From Hydrogenophaga sp. (lineage in GTDB: Bacteria; Pseudomonadota; Gammaproteobacteria; Burkholderiales; Burkholderiaceae_C), in contig NZ_JADMJO010000161.1 of NCBI RefSeq assembly GCF_018780385.1, forward strand, positions 1 through 37,144: a DNA stretch of 37,144 nucleotides, given 5' to 3'. The translations under genes were made by a program, and so were the position numbers. Shown here one piece after another: positions 7,805 through 15,210 of this stretch. Under the pieces are notes generated by a model that worked only from the letters and a program-made list of their open reading frames with translations, did not search any database and was not told the origin of the DNA. Position 1 is the stretch's first letter, and each line of letters begins with the position of its first letter.

Positions 7805-9052
7805 TCATTTCCAGAGCTTGCATTTGGACTCCGCCTTGGACGCGAAGGCCTGGTCGCCCGGAATCATCTGGATCTGCTTGTAGTAGTCCCAGGGGCCCTT
7901 GGAGTCTGCGGCGCTCTTGATCTCCATCAGCCGCAGGTCGTGGACCATGCGCCCGTCTTCGCGGATGGTGCCGTTCTGGGTGTACATGTCGTTTATCTTG
8001 GCCTTGCGCATCTGCGCCATCACGTTGTCGGCCTGGTCCGACCCGAGTTGCTTGACCGCGCTCAGGTAGTGAAACGCCGCGGAGTAGCTGGCCGCCTGCA
8101 TGCTGGTGGGCTTCTTCTTCATCTTGTCCTGGAAGCGGTCGGCCCATTTGCGCGACTTGTCGTCTGAATCCCAGTACCACGCTTCGGTCAGGTTAATGCC
8201 GCTGGTGAGCTTGAGGCCCAGCGAATGCACGTCGGTGATGAACAGCATGAGGCCCGCGATCTTCATGGACTTGGAGATGCCGAACTCGCTGGCGGCCTTG
8301 ATCGAATTGATCGTGTCACCGCCGCCGTTGGCCAACCCGAGCACATCCGCACCTGACGACTTGGCCTGCAACAGGAATGACGAAAAATCGGAGGCCGACA
8401 GCGGGTGGCGCACGCTGCCGAGTACCTTGCCGCCGTTGGCGTTGACGACCTGCGTGGTCTCCTTTTCCAGCGAGTCGCCGAAGGCATAGTCCACTGTCAG
8501 GAAGTACCAGTTCTTGCCGCCCTGCTTGGTCATCGCCGTGCCGGTTCCTCGCGCCAGGGCTACCGTGTCGTACAGGTAGTGGACCGTGTACGGCGAGCAC
8601 TCTTCGTTGGTCAACTGAGCCGCGACGCCGCCCGTCACCATGACGACCTTTTTCTTCTCCGCGGCCACCTTGACAATCGCCAGGCTGGTGCCCGAGCTGG
8701 GGCCGCTGATGATCATATCCACGCCTTGCGTGTCGAACCATTCGCGCGCCGTGGTCGCCGCGATGTCGGGTTTGGCGGAATGGTTGGCCGTGACGATCTC
8801 GATCTTCTTGCCGTTGATCGTGCCGCCCATGTCGGCGATAGCGAACTTCACGGCCTCGACGATGCCGCTGCCGCCCATGTCGGAGTAGATGCCGGACATG
8901 TCCGCGAGAACGCCGATCTTCACAACATCGTCGTTGACCTGCGCCCCTGCGGGCGCGCTGGCCGCGATGGCCATCACCGCGCCCGCCACCGCGGTGCAGA
9001 GGTGCCGGCGCGGCATTTTCTTGAAGAAGGTGCTGTGGGAAGAATTGCTCAT
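7805..9052 (-). CDS. LIV-type ABC transporter periplasmic substrate-binding protein (first system)
   Basis: The 415-residue precursor starts with a positively charged segment and a hydrophobic stretch ending ASAPAGA-Q, a normal Sec signal peptide. The mature part opens with VKIGVLADMSGIYSDMGGSG, the typical start of type 1 periplasmic binding proteins of the LivK / amide-urea family, and contains IISGPSSGTSLAI and an LFITDVHSLGL segment. It would deliver the substrate to LivHMGF encoded downstream. The ATG at 9052 is preceded by AGGAGA at 6 bp; an upstream in-frame extension has no signal peptide and was rejected. It is separated from the MeaB-type gene by 170 bp, which may carry its own promoter, although I could not pick convincing -35/-10 boxes there. 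Confidence 0.92.
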   Translation of the reverse strand: MSNSSHSTFFKKMPRRHLCTAVAGAVMAIAASAPAGAQVNDDVVKIGVLADMSGIYSDMGGSGIVEAVKFAIADMGGTINGKKIEIVTANHSAKPDIAATTAREWFDTQGVDMIISGPSSGTSLAIVKVAAEKKKVVMVTGGVAAQLTNEECSPYTVHYLYDTVALARGTGTAMTKQGGKNWYFLTVDYAFGDSLEKETTQVVNANGGKVLGSVRHPLSASDFSSFLLQAKSSGADVLGLANGGGDTINSIKAASEFGISKSMKIAGLMLFITDVHSLGLKLTSGINLTEAWYWDSDDKSRKWADRFQDKMKKKPTSMQAASYSAAFHYLSAVKQLGSDQADNVMAQMRKAKINDMYTQNGTIREDGRMVHDLRLMEIKSAADSKGPWDYYKQIQMIPGDQAFASKAESKCKLWK

Positions 9053-9222
9053 ATTTGTCTCCTGGTGTTTGATTCCAACGATCCTTTTCCATCGACCAAC
9101 CGGCTGGCGCGGCGGTCCCGGACCCGAGGCACGGGTATCGAACGCCCGCGCATGGCTTCCCTGGTGCGGGGCGCCCTGTGCCGACGAAAGAAGACATGTG
9201 GACATGGCCGTTCCTTGGAGGG

Positions 9223-10131
9223 TCAGGGATCGAATGCCATGCGCATAGCGCCCATCACCGTCGCCAGCTGCTGCTCTCGCGGGATGTCGAAAAATTCGTC
9301 GGACTGAGCCGTGATCGCTTCAGCGACGTGCATCTCCAGCAGGCGCCTGAGGCGGTAGCGGGCGCGTTGCGCGCGCAGGTGCTGCCGCCTCTGCGGGTCG
9401 GCGTTGCGCCAAGTCCGGTGCAGATCGATCGTTTCGGAGAGCGCGCGGATCGAGTCCGGTTGCGAGGACGAGGTCAGCAGGATCGGCGCGCGCCACGCGC
9501 CTGCGGCGCGCTGGGTCACCGCGGCGATGCGCTGGATGTCGGTGGCCATGCGTTGCGCGCCTGGGAGGTCCGACTTGTTGACCACGAAGATGTCGGCCAT
9601 CTCCATGATCCCGGCCTTCATGGCCTGCACCGTGTCACCGCTCTCGGGCAGCAGCACCAGCACCAGCGTGTCCACCTGCGCGCGCACCGCGTACTCTGCC
9701 TGGCCGACGCCCACCGTTTCGAGCACCACTTCGTCAAAGCCGAACGTGTCCATGATGTCCAGCATCTCGGGCAGGTTGTCGGCCAGACCATCGGAGGTAC
9801 GGCGCGAACCCAGCGAGCGGATGTAGAGCTCCGTCGACCCGGCCAGGTCGTCCATGCGAACACGGTCGCCCAAGATCGCACCGCCACTCTTCGGGCTGCT
9901 CGGATCGACCGCCAACACGCCCAGCCGACCGTTCGCCAGGCGTTCGAGCGCCAGGTGTCCGACCAACGTGCTCTTGCCTGCCCCCGGTGCCCCGGTGACG
10001 CCGATCCGGTGGGCCGCGCGCGCCGGCCCAACGCACGGCGCGGACCGCGCCAGCTCCGCCGTGCTCGCGTTGGCCATGCGCGTCAGCGCGCGGCTCAGCG
10101 CCCATCGGTCCAGCGGCGGCGGCGTGCTCAC
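9223..10131 (-). CDS. meaB: MeaB/ArgK-type GTPase, chaperone of the B12-dependent acyl-CoA mutase
   Basis: The 302-residue G protein has a P-loop GAPGAGKST at 47-55, the family-specific DPSSPKSGGAILGDRVRM region, the ETVGVGQAE motif and the guanine-specificity motif NKSD. MeaB-type proteins gate loading of adenosylcobalamin and protect mutases from inactivation, so its place in the mutase operon is expected. The start is a GTG at 10131 that overlaps the CoA-transferase stop as GTGA; a much longer open frame upstream is only a shadow of that gene. It is somewhat short relative to the longer MeaB proteins I recall, lacking a long N-terminal arm. Role confidence is high. Confidence 0.9.
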   Translation of the reverse strand: MSTPPPLDRWALSRALTRMANASTAELARSAPCVGPARAAHRIGVTGAPGAGKSTLVGHLALERLANGRLGVLAVDPSSPKSGGAILGDRVRMDDLAGSTELYIRSLGSRRTSDGLADNLPEMLDIMDTFGFDEVVLETVGVGQAEYAVRAQVDTLVLVLLPESGDTVQAMKAGIMEMADIFVVNKSDLPGAQRMATDIQRIAAVTQRAAGAWRAPILLTSSSQPDSIRALSETIDLHRTWRNADPQRRQHLRAQRARYRLRRLLEMHVAEAITAQSDEFFDIPREQQLATVMGAMRMAFDP

Positions 10132-11255
10132 GTCGCGACCCTTCCCAGCACCGCGTCGCCGTGCTCGTCGAGCAGAGGCGGCAAGCCGTAGACCGGAGTG
10201 AAACCCTGGAAGCGGATCGGGCACGCCACCGCCTGCAGGGGCAAGCTGCCGTCGCCAAGGGGCACGATCAGCGCGCGCGCGGCGGCGATGTCGCTGCGCA
10301 GTGCCGCGTTCAGCGTGCCGACTTCGGCCACCACGATGCCCAGCGGGCCCAGGCGGCGCACCCACTCGGCCGCCGAGGCCTGGTGCAGCACCGTCGAAAT
10401 GGCGGCAATGACCTCGACCCGGTGCGTCCGGCGCCCGGCCATGGTGGCGAACTTGCGGTCCACCGCCCACTCGGGGTGGCCGATCTCGTCGCAGAACGTC
10501 TTCCAGAATTTGTCGTGGGTGATGAACAGCGTGAGCCAGCCATCGGTGGTCGGGAATATCTGCGCGGGTACCACGTAGGGGTGAGAGGAATCCGCTAGGC
10601 GTTCGATGGTCTCGCCTGCATTGAGCGCGGCGCCTGCGAGGTAGTTGAGCTGCGAGAGCATCACGTCGTACATCGCGACGTCGACCTGGCCACCCGTGCC
10701 CTGCACGATCTTGGCCAGCAAGCCCACGGCCGCCACCAGGCCCGCCGAGTTGTCGACAGCGGAGTAACCGGCCTTGGTGGGCGGCGCCTGCGGGTCGCCC
10801 GTCAAGGCCATCACGCCGGTCATGGCCTGAATGACGTAGTCGTAGGCCGGGTTGTCCGCATACGGCCCATCAAGACCGTAGCCCGTCAAGGCCACGCAGA
10901 CCAGGCGCTCGTTCCAGTTGCGCAGCGTGTCGTAGGTGAGGCCGAGCTTGCGAATCGCCGAGGGCCGCAGGTTCGTCACCAGCGCGTGCGAGGTCTCGAC
11001 GATGCGGCCCAGCGCCGCCAGCCCCTCGTCGCTGGCCAGGTCGAGCACGACGCTCTTCTTGTTGCGGTTCAGGCTTGCGAAGTAGGCGTTGTGCGGACCC
11101 ACGAAGTGCGGGCTGACGGTGCGGCCGATGTCGCCTTCGGGCGTTTCGATCTTGATGACCTCGGCGCCCATGTCGGCCAGCATCAGGCCGCAGTACGGAC
11201 CCGCGAGCATGTGGCCCACCTCGATGATCCGGATGCCCGCGAGTGGCGCGCTCAT
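10128..11255 (-). CDS. Family III (CaiB/BaiF) CoA transferase
   Basis: The 375-residue protein starts with the family signature LAGIRIIEVGHMLAGPYCGLMLADMGAEVIKIE-type opening, has the conserved SLNRNKKSVVLDL segment, and has Asp168 in SAVDNSAGL at the position of the catalytic aspartate that forms an acyl-enzyme anhydride. It transfers CoA between carboxylic acids without ATP, commonly from succinyl-CoA. Its place directly between the mutase B12 subunit and the MeaB-type chaperone, with 4-bp overlaps on both sides, suggests that it makes the mutase substrate or recovers CoA from its product. Alternative: racemase activity, which some members of the family have, cannot be excluded. Confidence 0.9.
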   Translation of the reverse strand: MSAPLAGIRIIEVGHMLAGPYCGLMLADMGAEVIKIETPEGDIGRTVSPHFVGPHNAYFASLNRNKKSVVLDLASDEGLAALGRIVETSHALVTNLRPSAIRKLGLTYDTLRNWNERLVCVALTGYGLDGPYADNPAYDYVIQAMTGVMALTGDPQAPPTKAGYSAVDNSAGLVAAVGLLAKIVQGTGGQVDVAMYDVMLSQLNYLAGAALNAGETIERLADSSHPYVVPAQIFPTTDGWLTLFITHDKFWKTFCDEIGHPEWAVDRKFATMAGRRTHRVEVIAAISTVLHQASAAEWVRRLGPLGIVVAEVGTLNAALRSDIAAARALIVPLGDGSLPLQAVACPIRFQGFTPVYGLPPLLDEHGDAVLGRVAT

Positions 11256-11668
11256 GCCAGACTCTTCGCCAACGAATCGACGACGGCTTCCAGGGACATG
11301 TCGGCGGTGAAGACCGCCGACACGCCCAACTCGCGCAGATAGGCCTGGTCTTCGGCCGGGATGGTGCCGCCGACAAAGACCTTGATGCCGTGCGCCTTGA
11401 GCTCGCGCAGTTGCCCGATGACATCGGCAACGAGTTCCTTGTGGCTGCCCGACAGGATGCTCAGGCCGACCGCATCGACACCTTCGTCTACCGCGACCTG
11501 GGCGATCTGCAGCGGGCTGCGGCGCAGACCGGTGTAGATCACTTCCGCGCCGGCGTTGCGCAGCGTCAGTGCAATGATCTTCGCGCCGATGTCGTGGCCG
11601 TCGAGACCGGGCTTGCCGATCAGTATCCGCTTGGCTGCCAACGCAGCGGAGGTTTTCTGGACGCTCAT
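11252..11668 (-). CDS. B12-binding small subunit of an acyl-CoA mutase
   Basis: The 138-residue protein consists of just the cobalamin-binding domain found at the C-terminus of methylmalonyl-CoA mutases. It has the base-off/His-on motif D-G-H-D-I-G (Asp23, His25, Gly28), Lys19 at the position of the conserved lysine four residues before the aspartate, LSILSGSH, and the VFVGGTIPAED segment under the nucleotide loop. The His25 side chain would ligate cobalt of adenosylcobalamin. The ATG overlaps the stop of the large-subunit gene (ATGA), and its own stop overlaps the CoA-transferase start, so a 1:1 complex made by coupled translation is likely. Separate subunits are known for isobutyryl-, pivalyl- and 2-hydroxyisobutyryl-CoA mutases. 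Confidence 0.92.
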   Translation of the reverse strand: MSVQKTSAALAAKRILIGKPGLDGHDIGAKIIALTLRNAGAEVIYTGLRRSPLQIAQVAVDEGVDAVGLSILSGSHKELVADVIGQLRELKAHGIKVFVGGTIPAEDQAYLRELGVSAVFTADMSLEAVVDSLAKSLA

Positions 11669-13284
11669 AGGTTCACCGGTTCCTTGAATTCGCCCCATTG
11701 CTCCTTCAGGCGCGCCACCATTTCGCCGACGGTGGCGTAGGCATGGCAGCACTCGACGAGGTAGGGCATGATGTTTTCGCGGTCCTTGGCAGCCGCAGCG
11801 GACAGCCGGGCGAGCGACCGATCGACCGCCGACGGATCGCGTGTGTCGAGCACGCGCTGGTACTTGTCGAGTGCGCGTTGGGCCACGGTCGGATCGAGCG
11901 TGAACACGTCGCCGACCTTGATCTCTTCGTCCACCTTCTTGAAATGGTTCTGGCCAACGATCACGTTGCGTCCCGAATCGGTGTCAAGCTTGCGCTCCAG
12001 CCCGCGCTCGGCGAGCCGCAGCTGGATCCACCCGTCTTCGATGGCACGGACCACGCCCCCATACGCATCGATCTCGCCCATCACCTGGGTGATCTGCTGC
12101 TCCATGCGGTCGGTGTGCTGCTCCAGAAAGTAGCTGCCGCCCAGGGGGTCGACCGTGCGCCCGATGCCGCTCTCGAAGGCGATGATCTGTTGTGTGCGCA
12201 CAGCCAGCTCGGCCGAGAACTCGGTGGGAATCTGGAACGCCTCGTCGAACGCGCACGTGAAGATGGACTGCGCGCCACCCAGCACAGCCGCCATCGTCTC
12301 CACCGCCACGCGCACCACGTTGTTGTAGGGCTGCGGCGCCACCAGCGACGAGCCGCCGCACACCACGCCGAAGCGGAAGTGCTGCGCCTTGGGATCCTGC
12401 ACGCCGTAGCGCTCCTTCATCAACCGCGCCCACAGCCTGCGGCCGGCGCGGAACTTGGCGATCTCGTCGAAGAAGTCCATGTGGACGTAGAAGAAGAACG
12501 ATAGGCGCTTGGCGAACTTCTCCACGTCGCCGCCGCGCGCGCGCAGCTCGTCCACATAGGCCAGGCCGTTGGCCAGGGTGTAGGCCATCTCTTCGGCCGC
12601 TGTCGCACCGGCGTCACGCACGTGGGCGCCCGCGATGCTGATCGGGTTGAAGCGCGGCGACACGTCGTTGGAGTAGAGGATCGAGTCCGCGATCAGGCGC
12701 ATCGACGGTCGCACCGGGAAGATCCAGGTGCCGCGCGCGACGTACTCTTTCAGGATGTCGTTCTGGATCGTGCCGGTCAGCTTCTCGCGCGGCACGTTCT
12801 GCTTGTCAGCGACGGCGAGGTACATCGCATAAATGATGGCGGCCGTGCCGTTGATGGTGAACGAGGTCGAGATCTTCGACAGGTCCAAGCCCTTGAACAG
12901 GATCTCGGCCTCGCTCAGGTTGGACAGCGACACGCCGACCTTGCCGATCTCCGGCCGCGCCATCGGGTGCACCGGATCCAGGCCGCACTGTGTCGGCAGA
13001 TCCAGCGCCACCGACAGGCCCGTTTGCCCCTTTTCCAGCAGGAACTTGTAGCGTTCGTTGGATTCCTCGGCGGTGCCGAAGCCCGAGTACTGGCGGATGG
13101 TCCAGAGGCGTCCCTGGAAGCCGTCCGGGAAGATGCCGCGGGTGAAGGGATAGACGCCCGCCTCACCGATGCGCTCGGGCTGGACGGCCTCGGGGCCGAC
13201 GCTGACCGGCACGTCGATGCCGCTCGGGCTGACGGGGCGCAGTTGGGGTTCCATGTCGGGCACGCCCGGGTTCATGCCGCTCAT
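11665..13284 (-). CDS. Large subunit of a B12-dependent acyl-CoA mutase with an altered active site
   Basis: The 539-residue TIM-barrel subunit belongs to the methylmalonyl-CoA mutase family (VYPFTRGIFP, RQYSGFGTAEESN, DLPTQCG). Aligned by eye to Propionibacterium MutB (numbering from memory), it keeps Tyr89 (Tyr66 here), Gln197 (Gln174), Arg207 (Arg184), His244 (His221) and Glu370 (Glu348). Tyr plus Arg point to an acyl-CoA with a second carboxylate, unlike isobutyryl-CoA mutase (Phe/Gln) or 2-hydroxyisobutyryl-CoA mutase (Ile and Asp117; here Ala93). It differs at Tyr243 (Ala220), His328 (Gly306), Gln330 (Val308) and Asn366 (Cys344), which I remember as conserved even in the other mutases. 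A changed substrate or cofactor pocket is likely. The ATG follows AGGAG and overlaps the upstream stop (ATGA). Confidence 0.9.
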   Translation of the reverse strand: MSGMNPGVPDMEPQLRPVSPSGIDVPVSVGPEAVQPERIGEAGVYPFTRGIFPDGFQGRLWTIRQYSGFGTAEESNERYKFLLEKGQTGLSVALDLPTQCGLDPVHPMARPEIGKVGVSLSNLSEAEILFKGLDLSKISTSFTINGTAAIIYAMYLAVADKQNVPREKLTGTIQNDILKEYVARGTWIFPVRPSMRLIADSILYSNDVSPRFNPISIAGAHVRDAGATAAEEMAYTLANGLAYVDELRARGGDVEKFAKRLSFFFYVHMDFFDEIAKFRAGRRLWARLMKERYGVQDPKAQHFRFGVVCGGSSLVAPQPYNNVVRVAVETMAAVLGGAQSIFTCAFDEAFQIPTEFSAELAVRTQQIIAFESGIGRTVDPLGGSYFLEQHTDRMEQQITQVMGEIDAYGGVVRAIEDGWIQLRLAERGLERKLDTDSGRNVIVGQNHFKKVDEEIKVGDVFTLDPTVAQRALDKYQRVLDTRDPSAVDRSLARLSAAAAKDRENIMPYLVECCHAYATVGEMVARLKEQWGEFKEPVNL

Positions 13285-14060
13285 TTCGCGCTCCTGGCCA
13301 GAAATTTGTCCGAAGCGCGCCAGTGGTCGTCGTGCAGCCAGGTGTTGAGCACCTGCTGCCGTTCGACCGTGCGGCGGGTTTCGTAGGAAGCACCCTGGCG
13401 CCAGGCCACGGTCTGCGCCTTGATGCCACGCAGCACCTGCGGTGCGCAAGTGCGCAAGGGCTCCAGGAATGCCTGTACGTCCTTGCCCGCCGGCCCATCG
13501 GTGGCCAGCGCATCGGCCAGGCCCCACTGCAGCGCTTGCGGTGCGTCGATCAGCTCGCCGCGGCCCATCATGCGCATGGCCCGCGCGCCGCCCACCAGCT
13601 GGCACAGGTCCGGACCACCGCCCCATGCCGACGAAATGGCCAGGCGCGCCTGGATGAAGCCGATGCGCGCGTGGCTGGCCTGTATGCGCATGTCGCACGC
13701 CAAGGCCAGTTCGGCGCCACCACCGATCGCATCGCCGTTCAGGTACGCCAGCACCGGAACCGGGCAGGTACGCACCGCGTCGAGCGCGGCACGCGATTGT
13801 TCGGCCATGTCGATCGTCGCGGACGCGTCGCGCACCGAAGACAGCTCGACCAGATCGCCGCCAGCGGCAAAGAATCGCTCACCGGCCCCGGTCAGAACGA
13901 TCAAGCGCGTGTCCGGCCGGGCACCCGCCGCGGCGACGGCATGTCCCAGATCGGCGAGCACGCCCCGGGCCAGCGCGTTGTGTTTGAGGGGCCGGTCGAT
14001 CGTGATCCATATGGCGCCGCCGGCACGCTCCTCCACGGTGATGTCCTTGCTTGGTTGCAC
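13281..14060 (-). CDS. Enoyl-CoA hydratase/isomerase-family (crotonase-fold) protein, possible acyl-CoA decarboxylase
   Basis: This 259-residue crotonase-fold enzyme has both oxyanion-hole segments (RFFAAGGDL at 62-70 and AIGGGAEL at 111-118). Glu117 matches catalytic Glu144 of rat enoyl-CoA hydratase, but the second glutamate (Glu164) is Gln137, so plain water addition is doubtful. ECHDC1-type ethylmalonyl-CoA decarboxylases also lack that second glutamate, to my recollection. As first gene of an operon with a mutase, a CoA transferase and MeaB, it parallels the E. coli sbm operon, whose crotonase-fold ScpB decarboxylates methylmalonyl-CoA. The start is a GTG at 14060 with GGAG 10 nt upstream. 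A partial second copy with a 125-bp deletion lies at 16278-16554. Confidence 0.85.
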   Translation of the reverse strand: MQPSKDITVEERAGGAIWITIDRPLKHNALARGVLADLGHAVAAAGARPDTRLIVLTGAGERFFAAGGDLVELSSVRDASATIDMAEQSRAALDAVRTCPVPVLAYLNGDAIGGGAELALACDMRIQASHARIGFIQARLAISSAWGGGPDLCQLVGGARAMRMMGRGELIDAPQALQWGLADALATDGPAGKDVQAFLEPLRTCAPQVLRGIKAQTVAWRQGASYETRRTVERQQVLNTWLHDDHWRASDKFLARSAK

Positions 14061-14093
14061 GTTGTCTGGTCTCCGTCAGGTTGATACGTGCAG

Positions 14094-14122
14094 ATGCTAA
14101 GAACTGATAAGTTCCATGACAA
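14094..14122 (-). promoter_or_regulatory. Predicted sigma70 promoter of the crotonase-mutase operon
   Basis: On the minus strand, TTGTCA (14122-14117) is followed after 17 bp by TAGCAT (14099-14094), then about 34 bp to the GTG start. The -35 box lies inside the first of the two operator-like inverted repeats, so a bound regulator could block or contact RNA polymerase. Confidence 0.5.
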
Positions 14123-14146
14123 GAACGAACGTTCGGTATCTTGAAC
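14111..14146. promoter_or_regulatory. Tandem operator-like sites GTTC-N8-GAAC (copy A)
   Basis: Two inverted repeats of the form GTTC-N8-GAAC occupy 14111-14126 and 14131-14146, 20 bp (about two helical turns) apart. The junction gives the perfect palindrome CGAACGTTCG. They sit between the divergent crotonase and IclR starts and overlap the crotonase -35 box. The likely ligand is the IclR protein encoded next door, intact only at 16734. Confidence 0.55.
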
Positions 14147-14239
14147 ATAATGGGACAACGAGAGACAAACCCTGCTGATGGATCCGATTTGTTCAACCGG
14201 CCGAATTTCGACCACCCGACCAACCTGGAAGGAAGCGCC

Positions 14240-14422
14240 ATGACCGGTGTGAATGTGACGGCGATCGAGCGCGTGATCGACATCTTTGAGGCGTTCCAGA
14301 CAAACCACCGGCCGATGTCGCTGACCGATCTGTCCGAGGCGCTGGGCATTCCCAGAAGCACCTGCCACGCCATCGTCTCGACGCTGACGGCGCGTGGCTA
14401 TCCGCTTGAGTCCATCGCTTAG
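14240..14422 (+). pseudogene. IclR-family regulator, 5' fragment truncated by IS sequence
   Basis: The first 54 codons (to 14400) are almost identical to the intact IclR gene at 16734 and encode the start of the winged helix-turn-helix domain (TAIERVIDIFEAF ... STCHAIVSTL). After the codon for Tyr54 the homology stops, six unrelated codons follow and a TAG ends the frame. The effector-binding domain is absent, so the fragment is not expected to work as a regulator, although a bare DNA-binding piece could in principle interfere. The SD-like GGAAGGAAG precedes the ATG. Confidence 0.85.
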
Positions 14423-14893
14423 CTCTACTGTGACAGGGCCGATGCGGAGAACGTCTTTGACGAGCTGAAGAACCAGTGGGAACTGGGCGGCTTCATCACG
14501 CAGGACATCAACCGCTGGCAGACCGTGGCCCGGGTGTGTGCGCTGGTCTACAACTGGTGGGGCTGGTACTGCCGGGCCTCACACCCCGAGGGCCGCATGG
14601 AGGCCATCACCAGCCGCCCGCTGCTGGCCGCTGTGGGCAAGGCCGTCACCCATGCCAACCAGATCACGCTGTACCTCACGCCGCTGCACGGCCGCGCCAT
14701 CGTGCTCGAACAGCTGATTGTCAATATCGGCGCAGCCTTTCAACATTTCAAGGCGGCTGCGGAGCAGTTCAAGGACATGGATCGATGGGCTTGGCTGCTG
14801 CGCTATATCTGCGAGCGGATCGCTTCGGGAATCGGGCCTCCGAAGCCTGCCCAAGGCTTGCCGACTATGGGGCAACTGCCGGATTTGGGGTAA
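14405..14893 (+). mobile_element. IS1380-family transposase, C-terminal remnant
   Basis: From about 14423 the frame reads LYCDRADAENVFDELKNQW, then GGFITQDINRW, ALVYNWW and MEAITSRPLL. These are the hallmark C-terminal motifs of IS1380-type DDE transposases (the Y-R-D-R-x-D-x-E-N-x-F-D-E-L-K-N-Q-W region carries the catalytic glutamate). The tail LLRYICERIASGIGPPKPAQG also fits. The N-terminal two thirds, with the first catalytic aspartates, is missing, and the remnant follows directly on the truncated IclR gene. I could not identify terminal inverted repeats. It is dead and marks the breakpoint that separated the crotonase operon from its regulator. Confidence 0.8.
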
Positions 14894-15210
14894 TTCAGCG
14901 TGGTGTGGAGATAAGTGACGAGATAGGTAGCAAACACATCTGCACCATTGAAACGCCGCCAGCCGCAGGCGATGGCCCGGTTGGCGATCCGCATCCAGCA
15001 CTTCACGCAGGGGCTGCGCCACCGGCAACGCTCCACAGCGCACCCGCCATCACGCCACCCAGGGGCACCCCGATCTGCTTGATTGAGAGCACCAGATCTA
15101 CACGGTGGGCCGGCACCGACCAGGAACCGGGGCGTCGGTTCAAGCGTTCAGTCCATGTTGGTGCAGGACAACCCATCTAAAGCAGTATTCAAATACATTC
15201 TGCGCGCTCA
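14894..15210. other. Stretch without a recognisable gene, probably insertion debris
   Basis: These 317 bp lie between the transposase remnant and the Bug receptor gene. The open frames on either strand have no family character that I recognise. No clear tandem repeat or T-tracted hairpin was seen. It may include the right end of the IS1380-type element. Confidence 0.4.

Larger units (their letters stand above)
13659..14400. repeat. Direct repeat, copy A (crotonase start, operators, IclR start)
   Basis: This segment recurs at 16278-16894 in the same orientation with roughly 97-98% identity by eye. Copy A is complete for the crotonase side. Copy B lacks 125 bp corresponding to 13880-14004. The repeat ends abruptly at 14400, where IS1380-type sequence begins, and at 13659 in the crotonase gene. 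Confidence 0.9.

Noticed and set aside
10132..10470. N-terminal extension of the MeaB-type GTPase
   Set aside because: It overlaps the CoA-transferase coding region, is glycine/arginine-rich and the GTG at 10131 overlaps the upstream stop as in the rest of the operon.
11665..13284. Annotation of the mutase as 2-hydroxyisobutyryl- or isobutyryl-CoA mutase
   Set aside because: The diagnostic residues do not match: Tyr66 and Arg184 replace Ile/Phe and Gln, and Ala93 replaces the Asp of the hydroxyisobutyryl enzyme.
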